The position numbers and the translations under genes are program-made. A stretch of 21,600 nucleotides of DNA from an uncultured Frankiales bacterium (GTDB taxonomy: Bacteria; Actinomycetota; Actinomycetes; Mycobacteriales; SCTD01). The stretch spans positions 1 to 21,600 of the forward strand of contig CAMLIA010000054.1 in the NCBI GenBank assembly GCA_946479905.1, read 5' to 3'. This document shows positions 1 to 7,686 of this stretch, in pieces (position 1 is the stretch's first letter; each line of letters opens with the position of its first letter). Below the pieces are notes generated by a model. It saw only the letters and a list, made by a program, of their open reading frames with translations. It searched no databases and was not told where the DNA came from.

Positions 1-2
1 CG

Positions 3-542
3 GTGCCTGAGGTGCTGACCGGCGAGCTGGTGGTGCTGCGCCCCGTCGAGCGGGACGACGTGGAGGTCCTGCACGGCTACGACTCCGCGTACGAGACCTG
101 GCCGGAGATCAACTACCAGCCGTACGCCCCGAAGTCGCTGGACGAGGTGCTGAAGGCCTTCGACGGCGAGGAGGAGTCGTCCTACCGCGGCTCGGACGCC
201 TTCGTGCCGTTCGCGATCGAGGTCGACGGCGAGCTCGCGGGGATGTGCTGCCTGTGGGGGATCGACCTGCACAACCGCCGCGCGCACCTCGGCATCGGCC
301 TCGGCGAGGAGCACCGCGGCAAGGGCATCGGCACCGACGCGACCCGGGTGCTGCTGCGGTACGCCTTCCTCGACCGCGGCCTGCACCGGGTGCAGCTCGA
401 GGTGCTCGCCACCAACACGGCCGCCCTCAGGTCGTACGAGAAGGCGGGCTTCCGGGAGGACGGCCGGATGCGCCAGTCCGCCTGGGTGCGGGGGGAGTTC
501 GTGGACGAGCTCTACCTCAGCGTGCTCGCCACCGACCGGTAG
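3..542 (+). CDS. GNAT family N-acetyltransferase (RimJ/RimL-like)
   Basis: The 179-residue product has the GNAT fold of the RimJ/RimL-like group, which moves an acetyl group from acetyl-CoA to an amine, often a protein N-terminus or a small molecule. The acetyl-CoA pyrophosphate loop is visible as RGKGIG at residues 105-110, followed by the usual helix. The late family signature NTAALRSYEKAGF lies near residues 138-150. A GTG at the window edge is taken as the start; sequence further upstream is not available, so a longer N-terminus is possible, though the first strand (GELVVLRP) looks like a normal beginning. It ends 15 bp before the TlpA-like gene and may be co-transcribed with it. The substrate cannot be told from the sequence. 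Confidence 0.85.
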   Translation: MPEVLTGELVVLRPVERDDVEVLHGYDSAYETWPEINYQPYAPKSLDEVLKAFDGEEESSYRGSDAFVPFAIEVDGELAGMCCLWGIDLHNRRAHLGIGLGEEHRGKGIGTDATRVLLRYAFLDRGLHRVQLEVLATNTAALRSYEKAGFREDGRMRQSAWVRGEFVDELYLSVLATDR

Positions 543-557
543 GACGCCCACAGGTCC

Positions 558-1139
558 ATGCCTGACACTGGAGGGGTGCGCCGTGCTCTTCCTCTCCTGC
601 TGTGCGCCGGGCTGCTGGCGGCCTGCACGGGCAACGTCGGTGCCGGCAACCCGAGCGGCGACGACCCGCAGCCGTACACCCTCAGCAACGCCGTGTTCCA
701 GGTGGACAAGCGGGACCCGGCGCCGTCGCTGTCCGGCACCACCCTGGAGGGGACGCCGCTGGACGTCGGGGCCCTGCAGGGCAAGGTCGTGGTCGTCAAC
801 TTCTGGGCCTCGTGGTGCGCGCCGTGCCTGGCCGAGGCGCGCAACCTCAACGCGGTCTACGAGCAGACGCACGCGCTGGGCGTGGAGTTCGTCGGGGTCG
901 ACATCAAGGACGAGCGGTCCCGCGCTCGCGCGTTCCAGCGGGTGAAGAAGGTCCCCTACCCCTCGCTGTTCGACGAGGACGGGGTGCTGCTCCTGAAGTT
1001 CCGCGGGCAGGCACCGCAGAACCCACCCACGACCCTGGTGCTCGACCGCCAGGGCCGCATCGCCGCCCGCTTCGTCGAGGGGGTCACGGTCGGGCAGCTG
1101 CTCGCGCCCGTGCAGGTGATCGCGAAGGAACCTGCGTGA
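558..1139 (+). CDS. resA: TlpA/ResA-like thiol-disulfide oxidoreductase lipoprotein
   Basis: This 193-residue exported thioredoxin-fold protein probably reduces apocytochrome c haem-binding cysteines outside the membrane in System II cytochrome c maturation. The N-terminus has RR, a short hydrophobic stretch and a lipobox LAAC with Cys23, so it is likely a lipoprotein. The redox motif WCAPC has Cys87 and Cys90, and the cis-Pro loop (NPPTT) is near residue 157. The ATG start has only a weak ribosome site; an in-frame GTG at 576 sits almost directly on GGAGGG, too close to use it well. The last codons overlap the ccdA start by 4 bp (GTGA), which implies translational coupling. The symbol follows the operon context; ResA and TlpA are hard to separate. 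Confidence 0.88.
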   Translation: MPDTGGVRRALPLLLCAGLLAACTGNVGAGNPSGDDPQPYTLSNAVFQVDKRDPAPSLSGTTLEGTPLDVGALQGKVVVVNFWASWCAPCLAEARNLNAVYEQTHALGVEFVGVDIKDERSRARAFQRVKKVPYPSLFDEDGVLLLKFRGQAPQNPPTTLVLDRQGRIAARFVEGVTVGQLLAPVQVIAKEPA

Positions 1140-1891
1140 GCATCACGTCCACCGTCGAGAGCGGGAACCTGCTGCTCTCCCTGCCGCTCGCCGCTGCCGC
1201 CGGGCTCGTCAGCTTCCTGTCGCCGTGCGTGCTGCCGCTGGTGCCGGGCTACCTGTCCTACGTCGCCGGGATCAGCGGGGCGGACCTGGGTGCCCAGGAG
1301 GGCGGTGACGACCACCGGGGGCGCGTCGCCCTCGGCGCCACGCTGTTCGTGCTCGGCTTCAGCGTCGTCTTCGTCAGCGAGGGCGCGCTGTTCGGCGAGC
1401 TGGCGGCGCAGCTGCAGCTGCACGCGAACGTCATCGAGAAGGTCCTCGGCGGGGTCACGGTCGTGCTGGGGCTGGCCTTCCTCGGGCTCATCCCGGGCCT
1501 GCAGCGGGAGGTCCGGTTCCACCGGCTGCCCCGGGCGGGGCTCGCCGGCGCGCCGGTGCTCGGCGTGCTCTTCGGGGTCGGCTGGACCCCCTGCACCGGC
1601 CCGACGCTCGGTGCCGTGAACACCCTCGGCTACAACCTCGGCGAGCCCTCGAAGGCGGCGGTCCTGTCGTTCGCGTACTGCCTGGGGCTCGGCCTGCCGT
1701 TCCTGCTCACCGCGCTGTTCTTCCGGCGCGCGATGGGCGCTTTCGGCGCCGTGAAGCGGCACTACCAGTGGGTCCTCAGCACCGGCGGCGGGTTGCTCGT
1801 CGTCATCGGGCTGCTGCTCGTCAGCGGGCTCTGGGACAGGATCATGGTGCACCTGAAGGTGCTCGTCTCCGGCTTCTCGACCTCGATCTGA
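1136..1891 (+). CDS. ccdA: Cytochrome c biogenesis protein CcdA
   Basis: CcdA is a polytopic membrane protein that carries reducing equivalents from cytoplasmic thioredoxin across the membrane to the exported thioredoxin-like partner. The 251-residue product has about six hydrophobic segments and the two conserved redox cysteines in the family's paired Pro-Cys contexts: Cys31 in LSPCVLPLVPGY and Cys153 in GWTPCTGPTLG. The GTG start is chosen because it gives a normal N-terminus and shares GTGA with the stop of the upstream gene. The same frame is open much further upstream, but that part is out-of-frame reading of the TlpA-like gene. It lies between its likely partner and resB, the classical System II order. 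Confidence 0.93.
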   Translation: MSITSTVESGNLLLSLPLAAAAGLVSFLSPCVLPLVPGYLSYVAGISGADLGAQEGGDDHRGRVALGATLFVLGFSVVFVSEGALFGELAAQLQLHANVIEKVLGGVTVVLGLAFLGLIPGLQREVRFHRLPRAGLAGAPVLGVLFGVGWTPCTGPTLGAVNTLGYNLGEPSKAAVLSFAYCLGLGLPFLLTALFFRRAMGAFGAVKRHYQWVLSTGGGLLVVIGLLLVSGLWDRIMVHLKVLVSGFSTSI

Positions 1892-1901
1892 TGCCGACCT
1901 G

Positions 1902-3449
1902 ATGACCGCACCCGAGCTCGACGAGGCGACCCGCCTCACGACCCAACCGGCCCCCGTGCAGCAGCCGCGGCGTGGCGACCTGCTGGGTCCGCTCCGGCTC
2001 GGGTGGCGGCAGCTCACCAGCATGCGCAACGCGCTGCTGCTGCTGTTCCTCCTCGCCCTGGCGGCGGTGCCGGGCGGCTTCCTGCCGCAGCGCAAGATCA
2101 ACCCGGTCAGGGTCAGCCAGTACATCTCCTCGCACGGCGCCCTGGGCCGCCTGATGAACCGGGTCGGGCTGTTCGACGTCTTCAGCTCCATCTGGTTCAG
2201 CGCGATCTACCTGCTGCTGTTCGTGTCCCTGGTCGGGTGCCTGGTGCCGCGCACCCGGCTGCACCTGCGGGCCCTGCTCGCGCGGCCGCCGAAGGTGCCG
2301 AAGACGCTGGCCCGGCTGCCGGTGTCGGACTCCTGGACGACGACCGCCGACGTGGACGAGGTGCTGGCGGACGCCCGGCGCGCGCTGCGCGGGTGGCGCG
2401 TGGAGCGGCGCGGTCCGGAGCTGTCCGCGGAGCGCGGCTACCTGCGCGAGACCGGCAACCTCGTCTTCCACCTGTCCCTGGTGCTGCTGCTGATCGGCCT
2501 GGCGCTCAACCAGTTCTACGGGTTCAAGGGCACCGTGCTCGTCGTCGAGGGCAAGGGGTTCTCGAACACCCTCGCCTTCTACGACGACACCCAGCCGGGG
2601 CGGCGCTTCACCCCGTCGTCGCTCGCGCCCTTCACCGTGGGGCTCAAGGACTTCCGCGCGACCTACGCCGAGGACGGCAAGGCGCTGACCTTCGACGCCG
2701 ACATCCGCTGGTCGCGGCCCGGGGGCACGTCGAGGGACTACGACCTGCGGGTCAACCACCCGCTCGTCGTCGACGGCGCCAAGACCTACCTCGTCGGGCA
2801 CGGCTACGCCCCCCACATCGTCTTCCGCGACGTCGACGGCACGGTGGTCGACGACAGCGCTGTGCCGTGCCTGCCGCAGGACCCGCAGTTCCTCTCCACC
2901 TGCGTCATCAAGGAGCCCACGACCCGGGGCACCCAGTTCGGCTTCCGGGGGGTCTTCACCCCCACGACCGTCACCGACCTGTCGAAGCGGGTCGGGTCGT
3001 CGTACCCCGGTCTGCGGCGCCCCGCCCTCACCCTGGTCGCCTTCACCGGGGACCTCGGCCTCGACGGCGGCACGCCCCAGTCGGTGTACGCGCTCAACAC
3101 GACGGCCATGAAGCCGGTCGACAAGGGGCAGGCGCACGCGCTGCTGCCGGGACAGACCTGGCGGCTACCGGGAGGGGCCTCGCTGACCTACGTCGACACC
3201 CGCGAGTGGGCCACGCTGCAGGTCACCCAGGAGCGCGGCAACCGGTTCATGATGGCCGCGGTGCTCGGCATCATCGGCGGGCTGCTGCTGTCGCTGTTCG
3301 TCCGGCGGCGGCGGGTGTGGGTCCGGGCAGGCAGCGCTCAGGCCGGGACGACTACCGTGGAGGTCGGCGGGCTCTCCCGGACGGACCCGGAGCGGTTCGC
3401 GTCCGAGTTCGCCTCACTGGTCGACGACATCCGGAGGGACCGTGCCTGA
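1902..3449 (+). CDS. resB: Cytochrome c biogenesis protein ResB (Ccs1)
   Basis: ResB forms, with CcsB/CcsA, the haem export and cytochrome c haem lyase complex of System II. The 515-residue protein has the expected topology: hydrophobic segments near residues 43-62, 97-116 and 186-204, then a large extracytoplasmic domain, and a last membrane segment near 448-466 followed by an arginine-rich cytoplasmic tail. A conserved-type histidine lies in the third segment (NLVFHLSL). The ATG start is 10 bp after the ccdA stop. Its end overlaps the ccsB start by 8 bp. The length and the late fourth segment fit actinobacterial ResB. Confidence 0.93.
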   Translation: MTAPELDEATRLTTQPAPVQQPRRGDLLGPLRLGWRQLTSMRNALLLLFLLALAAVPGGFLPQRKINPVRVSQYISSHGALGRLMNRVGLFDVFSSIWFSAIYLLLFVSLVGCLVPRTRLHLRALLARPPKVPKTLARLPVSDSWTTTADVDEVLADARRALRGWRVERRGPELSAERGYLRETGNLVFHLSLVLLLIGLALNQFYGFKGTVLVVEGKGFSNTLAFYDDTQPGRRFTPSSLAPFTVGLKDFRATYAEDGKALTFDADIRWSRPGGTSRDYDLRVNHPLVVDGAKTYLVGHGYAPHIVFRDVDGTVVDDSAVPCLPQDPQFLSTCVIKEPTTRGTQFGFRGVFTPTTVTDLSKRVGSSYPGLRRPALTLVAFTGDLGLDGGTPQSVYALNTTAMKPVDKGQAHALLPGQTWRLPGGASLTYVDTREWATLQVTQERGNRFMMAAVLGIIGGLLLSLFVRRRRVWVRAGSAQAGTTTVEVGGLSRTDPERFASEFASLVDDIRRDRA

Positions 3450-4392
3450 CAAGGGCCTGGGGCAGCTCGGCGACGGGCTGCTGTTCACGGCCGTCGTGGT
3501 CTACGCGCTGGCGATGCTGGGGTACGCCGCCGAGCAGGCGACGTCGAAGGCCCGCCGCACCGTCACCGCGGCCCGCGCCCGGGTCCTCGTCGGTGCGGGC
3601 CCCTCGGTCGAGGAACCGGCCGGCACCGTGGTGGTCTCCGCGCCCTCCCGGGCCGGGCAGGCCGCCTTCGTCCTCACCTCGGTCGGCTGGGTCGTGCACC
3701 TGACCTCCATCGTGCTCCGGGGGCTCGCGGCGCACCGGGTGCCGTGGGGGAACATGTACGAGTTCTCCTCCGCGGTCGCCTTCGTGGCCGTGACCGCCTT
3801 CCTCGGCATGGTGGTGCGCGGCCGGATCGAGCGGGGCCTCGGCGCCTTCGTCATGCTGCCCGTGGTGCTCTACCTCGGGCTCGCGTCCTCGCTGCTCTAC
3901 ACCGCGGCCGGGCCGCTGGTGCCGGCGCTGAACAGCTACTGGATCAAGATCCACGTGGCCGCCGCGATCCTCGCGTCCGGGTCGTTCCTGCTGTCCGGGG
4001 TGGTGGCGCTGCTCTACCTGCTGCGGTCGCGGTTCGACGACCGGCCGGGCGCCGCCTTCCCGGTGTCGCTCGGGGCGCAGCTGCCGTCGGCTGCGGCGCT
4101 GGACCGGATGTCGTACGCCGTCATCGCGTTCGCGTTCCCGGTCTGGACCTTCGCGGTCATCGCCGGCGCGATCTGGGCCGAGTCGGCGTGGGGGCGGTAC
4201 TGGGGCTGGGACCCCAAGGAGACCTGGTCGTTCATCACCTGGGTCCTCTACGCGGGGTACCTGCACGCGCGGGCGACCGCCGGCTGGAAGGGCCGCAAGG
4301 CCGCGTGGGTCGCCGTCGCCGCAGCCACCGCGCTGGTCATCGACTACTACGTGGTCAACATCTTCGTGGTGGGCCTGCACAGCTACGCCTGA
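3442..4392 (+). CDS. ccsB: Cytochrome c biogenesis protein CcsB (CcsA/ResC family)
   Basis: This 316-residue multi-spanning membrane protein handles haem and completes the System II cytochrome c synthase with ResB. The tryptophan-rich WWD-type haem-handling signature is clear at about residues 250-257 (WGRYWGWD), followed by PKETWSF. Histidines typical of the family are seen at 86, 171, 275 and 313. Residues 31-70 are an Ala/Arg-rich, probably cytoplasmic, insertion after the first membrane segment. The GTG start has GGAGG just upstream and lies inside the end of resB. The 3' end overlaps the opposing PLDc_N gene by 10 bp. Confidence 0.93.
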   Translation: MPDKGLGQLGDGLLFTAVVVYALAMLGYAAEQATSKARRTVTAARARVLVGAGPSVEEPAGTVVVSAPSRAGQAAFVLTSVGWVVHLTSIVLRGLAAHRVPWGNMYEFSSAVAFVAVTAFLGMVVRGRIERGLGAFVMLPVVLYLGLASSLLYTAAGPLVPALNSYWIKIHVAAAILASGSFLLSGVVALLYLLRSRFDDRPGAAFPVSLGAQLPSAAALDRMSYAVIAFAFPVWTFAVIAGAIWAESAWGRYWGWDPKETWSFITWVLYAGYLHARATAGWKGRKAAWVAVAAATALVIDYYVVNIFVVGLHSYA

Positions 4393-4769
4393 GGCGGGTC
4401 GTCCTCCTGCTGGCGGAGCAGCTTGGCCTGCTCGGCGGCCTTCTTGCGCTGCTCCTCGGCGCGGGCCCGCAGCTGAGCGAGGAACGCCTCGTCGTCCTCC
4501 GGGCTCTGGGCCACCGCGCGGCCGGGCCGGTCGTACTCCGGCGGCACGCCGGTGTTGCCCTTGTACGGCAGTGAGCGGGCCGCTCCCTGCGGCCGGCCCG
4601 CGACCCACCAGGCCAGCGCGCCGAGGTCGAGCAGCAGGACGACGAGCAGCACCCACGTCAGCTTGGGCAGGTTGCGCATCCGGGACTCGTCGGTCGTGAT
4701 GACCTCGAGGATCGAGTAGACCCAGAACAGCGTCAGAGCCACCCCGAGCGCGCCGTCAGCGAGAAGCAC
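4383..4769 (-). CDS. PLDc_N-domain small membrane protein
   Basis: This 128-residue protein looks like the phospholipase D nuclease N-terminal (PLDc_N) domain without any nuclease. It has two membrane segments, near residues 3-23 (LFWVYSILEVI) and 38-60 (WVLLVVLLLDLGALAWWVAG), joined by a short loop that contains the typical LPKLTW. A charged Glu/Gln/Arg-rich cytoplasmic tail from about residue 90 is likely helical or coiled coil. The catalytic HKD motif is absent, as usual in these short proteins. Its function is unknown; a role in membrane or respiratory complex organisation would be a guess. The GTG start has no ribosome site but has TAGGTT exactly 6 nt upstream, fitting a leaderless mRNA. 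Its end overlaps ccsB by 10 bp. Confidence 0.8.
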   Translation of the reverse strand: MLLADGALGVALTLFWVYSILEVITTDESRMRNLPKLTWVLLVVLLLDLGALAWWVAGRPQGAARSLPYKGNTGVPPEYDRPGRAVAQSPEDDEAFLAQLRARAEEQRKKAAEQAKLLRQQEDDPPQA

Positions 4770-4775
4770 GGCACG

Positions 4776-4781
4776 AACCTA
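4776..4781 (-). promoter_or_regulatory. Predicted -10 box (TAGGTT) for a leaderless PLDc_N mRNA
   Basis: On the minus strand TAGGTT fits the actinobacterial -10 pattern TANNNT and is separated from the GTG start by 6 nt, so transcription would begin at or next to the start codon. No good -35 hexamer was found. No Shine-Dalgarno sequence precedes the gene, which supports a leaderless reading. It lies in the 29-bp gap after bldC. Confidence 0.45.
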
Positions 4782-4798
4782 CTGCCTGCACGACTTGG

Positions 4799-5077
4799 CT
4801 AGCGGGCCATCCGGCGGGCGTTGAGGTCCACCGTGACCGGGGCGCCGGTGGGCTGGGCCGGGACGGCCACGTCGGCGGCCTCGCCGCGGAGCAGCGCGCG
4901 GACCTCGGACTCGCGGAACCGGCGGTGACCACCGGGCGTGCGGATGGAGCCGATCCGGCCGGCCGAGGCCCACCGGGTCACCGTCTTGGGGTCGACGCGG
5001 AACAGCGTCGCCACCTCGCCAGGCGTGAGCAGCCGGTCGCGCTGCGGCGACCGCACGGGCATCTCTTCAGCCATCAC
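4799..5077 (-). CDS. bldC: BldC-family MerR-like DNA-binding regulator
   Basis: The product is a small MerR-type winged-helix protein without an effector domain. In Streptomyces, BldC holds back the onset of development and binds tandem direct repeats cooperatively. The core at about residues 17-63 (LTPGEVATLFRVDPKTVTRW, then SIRTPGGHRRFRESEV) closely matches what I know of BldC. The C-terminal tail here is about 25 residues and ends in NARRMAR, longer than the 68-residue Streptomyces protein. A GTG at 5077 lies 7 nt after GGAGG and an ATG at 5074 lies 10 nt after it, so the start is uncertain by one codon. Whether this organism sporulates cannot be inferred; BldC homologues also occur in simple actinobacteria. 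Confidence 0.92.
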   Translation of the reverse strand: MMAEEMPVRSPQRDRLLTPGEVATLFRVDPKTVTRWASAGRIGSIRTPGGHRRFRESEVRALLRGEAADVAVPAQPTGAPVTVDLNARRMAR

Positions 5078-5100
5078 AGATTTCCCTCCCCCGGAGCGGC

Positions 5101-5129
5101 ACTGTGACGCTCTGGCACTGCCCGGTCAA
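5101..5129 (-). promoter_or_regulatory. Possible sigma-70-type promoter of bldC
   Basis: Reading the minus strand, TTGACC (5124-5129) and CACAGT (5101-5106) are separated by 17 bp. The -35 is close to consensus; the -10 keeps only the A at position 2 and the T at position 6. The predicted transcript would start near 5094 and carry a leader of about 15-20 nt containing GGAGG. Otherwise the roughly 150 bp between bldC and the small gene at 5227 holds no coding region and only a weak hairpin. Confidence 0.38.
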
Positions 5130-5226
5130 CGACCGAGTGCGACGAAGGTGACGGGGTGTCGGGTTCTGGCAAGCACGGGCTGCCGGTCAGGACAGCGCCA
5201 GGGGTGACGGAGCGTGACCCGAGCGG

Positions 5227-5355
5227 TCAGCGGGCGGCGCTGCGCCGGGTCCGTCGGGCGGCCCGCAGCCGGCGGGCCGCACCGTCGCGCTGGGCCTCGG
5301 CGCGCAGCTGCTGCACGCGGTCGGAGGCGACGGCGGTGAGAGTGGGGGTGAACAT
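5227..5355 (-). CDS. Small basic protein (42 residues), divergent from the Lrp gene
   Basis: A 42-codon open frame runs on the minus strand from ATG to TGA. The protein begins MFTPTLTAVASDRVQQLRAE and its second half is almost only Ala and Arg, giving 12 Arg overall. The support is an AGGAG ribosome site 6 nt before the ATG, the divergent position opposite the Lrp regulator, and a start followed by a predicted amphipathic helix rather than random high-GC reading. I recall that small proteins of this style occur beside regulators in actinomycetes, but I do not recognise a named family. It might bind nucleic acid because it is so basic; that is inference. It could be missed by gene callers because of its size. 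Confidence 0.55.
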   Translation of the reverse strand: MFTPTLTAVASDRVQQLRAEAQRDGAARRLRAARRTRRSAAR

Positions 5356-5453
5356 GTCCTGCTCCTTGCGAACCAACTGCAAGAACCTCGTTGTTCTTAC
5401 GATTCGTAGTCTACTCTTCGATCTGACCAGAGAAAAGGCAGAAGAGGAGTGAC
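5356..5453. promoter_or_regulatory. AT-richer divergent control region with overlapping inverted repeats
   Basis: These 98 bp between the small basic gene and the Lrp gene are visibly richer in A and T than the rest of the window. They hold CTTGC-N9-GCAAG (5365-5383), AAGAAC-N6-GTTCTT (5381-5398) and GTAG-T-CTAC (5406-5414), the first two overlapping by 3 bp. Candidate -10 hexamers are TAGACT on the minus strand (5408-5413) and TACGAT, TAGTCT or TACTCT on the plus strand. Lrp/AsnC proteins usually bind such imperfect dyads next to their own gene, so autoregulation is a reasonable inference. Exact promoters cannot be fixed by eye. Confidence 0.5.
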
Positions 5454-5909
5454 GTGGACGACACCGACCGCACCCTGCTGAGCGCTCTCGTGGTGGACGC
5501 CAGGACCTCCTGGGCGGACCTCGCCCGGCAGGTCGGGCTGAGCGCGCCCGCGGTGCAGGAGCGGATCCGCAAGCTGCAGCGCGAGGGGGTGCTGCGGGGC
5601 AGTACGGCGCTGCTCGACCAGGCCGCCGTCGGCCTCGGGGTCTGCGCGCTGGTCGGCCTGCAGCAGCGGGAGGGCGTCGACGCGGACGAGATCACCCGCG
5701 CGCTGGCCGACGTCCCGGAGATCGAGGACTGCTGGTTCGTGGCCGGCGACGAGGCCTTCGTCGTCAAGGTCCGGGTCGCCGACCTCGAGGACCTGAACCG
5801 GACGCTGCGGGTCCTGCGGCACGTGCCCGGGGTGTCCCGCACCCGCACGACAGTGGTCCTCCACACGCCGTTCGAGGGGCGCTTCCGGGTGCCGTCCCCG
5901 CGTGGGTAG
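5454..5909 (+). CDS. Lrp/AsnC-family transcriptional regulator
   Basis: The 151-residue protein has the standard two-part Lrp/AsnC layout. The N-terminal helix-turn-helix covers about residues 4-50 (DRTLLSALVVDARTSWADLA, then VGLSAPAVQERIRKLQREGV). The C-terminal RAM ligand-binding alpha/beta domain covers about 65-140, with the typical strand-helix signature around CWFVAGDEAFVVKVRV and the late VSRTRTTVVL. The family controls amino acid metabolism and transport by sensing small ligands; the ligand here is unknown. The GTG start follows GAGGAG at good spacing. The divergent region upstream has dyads that could be its own operator. The next gene lies 115 bp downstream and is probably a separate unit. 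Confidence 0.92.
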   Translation: MDDTDRTLLSALVVDARTSWADLARQVGLSAPAVQERIRKLQREGVLRGSTALLDQAAVGLGVCALVGLQQREGVDADEITRALADVPEIEDCWFVAGDEAFVVKVRVADLEDLNRTLRVLRHVPGVSRTRTTVVLHTPFEGRFRVPSPRG

Positions 5910-6024
5910 CCCGTTCTGACCAGCCGAGATGGCTCCCAGTCGCCATAGAGGCAGCACCCGGTCGAGGAGAAACATCCGGCTCGTCCCGTCCGCGCCCGAG
6001 ATCGTCCGGAATCTTGGAGAGCCC

Positions 6025-7674
6025 ATGAGCTACCCCCGCCTGCTGTCTGCCACAGCAGCCGTCTCAGCCCTCGTGCTGTGCGGCGCAGCCACCTCAGCCG
6101 GCGCGGCCACCGCCTCGCAGCCGGCAGCGGGAGCGGCCACCTCGTCGTTGCAGCTGGTCTCCGCGGCCGTCGCCGGCCACACGCTGAGCGCGGGCACGAT
6201 CTCGCTGCTCGCCGACGCCCGCACCGCCACCAAGCTCGGCAGGGCCGTGGTCACGCCGATCACGATGGACGGCACGGCGTACGGCGAGCAGACCGTCACC
6301 CCCGCCGCCTCCCCGAAGACCGTCGGCGGCGCCTCCTCGCCGAGCACCCTGGCGAGCCTGCTCTCCATCGCCAGCCCCGCGCTCGCGGCGACCGTCACGA
6401 ACAAGCCGTCCGCGGCCGTGACGTCGACCAGCCTCGGCAGCCTCAAGGTCCTCGGCATGGCGGTGTCGCTCACCGGCTCGCTCGGTGTCAGCTCGCTCGT
6501 CGACGCCGCCACCGGGGCCGCCGCCACCAAGCAGGTGACGCTGAAGAACCTCGCCCTGCCGAGCGTCGCCGACCTGCTCGCCGCCCTCGGGATCGACCTG
6601 TCCAAGCTCCCCATCGCGACGCTGACCAGCCTGCTGGACCAGCTCGACCTGGTGAACACCGCCGTCGACACCGCGCAGGCCGCGGTGACGTCGGCCAAGA
6701 CCACCCTCGACGGGCTCGTCACGTCGCTGACCAGCGCGCAGGCGACGCTCACGTCCGCGACCGCGACGCTCACGTCGGCGCTCGCCGCCGCTCCGGGCGC
6801 ACCGTCGCTGGCGACCTTCCTCGGTGAGTCCTCCGCCCTGCAGCAGGCGCTCATCGCGCTGGCGCCGGCCGTCGGTACCGCCTTCACCGCGTACACCACG
6901 GCGAGCGCCGCGGTGACGACCGCACAGGGCCTGGTCGACACCGCGCAGGCAACGCTCGCGGGCCTGGTGAGCACGCTGCTCGGGGCCGTCACCGCCGTCC
7001 TCGACGGCACGCCGCTGCTGAGCATCGGCACCCTGAGCATCAGCAGCCTCGCGAAGGTCACCTCGGCGAAGGCCGGGGGCCAGCAGGCCAAGGTCCTCGG
7101 CGCGACGCTGAGCGGCGTGAAGGTGCTCGGCACCGACGTCCTCAAGACCGCGCTCGGCACCTCGACGATCGACACCGCCGCGCTGACGACGAGCGCCATC
7201 AGCTCGGTGAACACCGCGACGAGCGGTCTGCTCGGGACGCTGTCCAGCGTGCTGTCGGCCGTGCCGGGCCTGTCGGTGCCGGCGCCGAAGATCTCGCTGC
7301 TCGCGCCGACCGCGACCACCGCGATCGTCAACGGCTTCGGCGAGGCCAAGACCAGCCTCACGGGGCTCAGCATCGCGCTGCCGAGCATCACGCTCCCGAC
7401 CGCGCTCGCCCTGCCGGGCGCCGCCAACCTGCCGGCGCTGTCCACGGTCACGGGCACCGCGACGGCGCTGTTCAGCGCGCCGATGTCGATGCGGCTGCTC
7501 ACCCTCACCGACCAGGCGTCGTTCCGCCCGGCGGTCGTCGGCCGGTCGGGCACGCCGGGCACGAGCGGTACGCCGCAGGAGCTGGCGCACACCGGCCTGC
7601 CGGCTGGGCTGGTCCTGCTGGCGCTGGTGACGATGGGCGGCGCCGTCGTCCTGCGCCGCCGGGTGGTCCGCTGA
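6025..7674 (+). CDS. LAxTG-anchored cell-surface protein, Ala/Thr/Ser/Leu-rich
   Basis: This 549-residue protein is exported and probably fixed to the cell wall. Residues 1-27 are a signal peptide ending near SAGA/A. The C-terminus is a complete sorting signal: LAHTG at residues 520-524, a hydrophobic segment at about 525-543, and the tail RRRVVR. LAxTG is the motif favoured by class E sortases of high-GC Gram-positives. The body is low in charge and rich in Ala, Thr, Ser, Leu and Val, with two predicted helical coiled stretches (about 213-255 and 293-330) that contain heptad repeats, flanked by modules sharing a KVLG motif. The ATG at 6025 is chosen because it follows GGAGAG and gives a signal peptide at once; an ATG at 5929 would bury it. 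The function is unknown. Confidence 0.82.
   Translation: MSYPRLLSATAAVSALVLCGAATSAGAATASQPAAGAATSSLQLVSAAVAGHTLSAGTISLLADARTATKLGRAVVTPITMDGTAYGEQTVTPAASPKTVGGASSPSTLASLLSIASPALAATVTNKPSAAVTSTSLGSLKVLGMAVSLTGSLGVSSLVDAATGAAATKQVTLKNLALPSVADLLAALGIDLSKLPIATLTSLLDQLDLVNTAVDTAQAAVTSAKTTLDGLVTSLTSAQATLTSATATLTSALAAAPGAPSLATFLGESSALQQALIALAPAVGTAFTAYTTASAAVTTAQGLVDTAQATLAGLVSTLLGAVTAVLDGTPLLSIGTLSISSLAKVTSAKAGGQQAKVLGATLSGVKVLGTDVLKTALGTSTIDTAALTTSAISSVNTATSGLLGTLSSVLSAVPGLSVPAPKISLLAPTATTAIVNGFGEAKTSLTGLSIALPSITLPTALALPGAANLPALSTVTGTATALFSAPMSMRLLTLTDQASFRPAVVGRSGTPGTSGTPQELAHTGLPAGLVLLALVTMGGAVVLRRRVVR
6742..6783 (+). repeat. Tandem 21-bp repeat encoding a heptad (ATLTSAx)
   Basis: Two 21-bp units stand side by side and differ at a few bases in the 3' third of each unit. 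They encode ATLTSAT then ATLTSAL, one heptad each, inside the coiled-coil part of the surface protein. A separate 17-bp exact repeat encoding VDTAQ is found at 6664-6680 and 6934-6950 in the same gene. Confidence 0.6.
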
Positions 7675-7686
7675 TCTGAGCGTGGA

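Noticed and set aside
956..3137. Two long minus-strand open frames opposite ccdA and resB
   Set aside because: They have skewed Arg/Pro/Gly/Gln composition and no recognisable domain, while the plus strand carries well-conserved cytochrome c maturation proteins.
5202..5220. Short hairpin GGGTGACG-GAG-CGTGACCC downstream of the small basic gene
   Set aside because: The stem is interrupted by a mismatch and no T-run follows. It is too weak to call a terminator.
5156..5452. 98-codon plus-strand frame before the Lrp gene
   Set aside because: It runs through the AT-richer control region, is antisense to the better supported 42-codon gene, has no ribosome site and has random-looking composition.
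5929..6024. N-terminal extension of the surface protein from ATG 5929, or a riboswitch in this leader
   Set aside because: The extension would put 32 basic residues before the signal peptide and lacks a good ribosome site. I could not match the leader to any riboswitch pattern I know.
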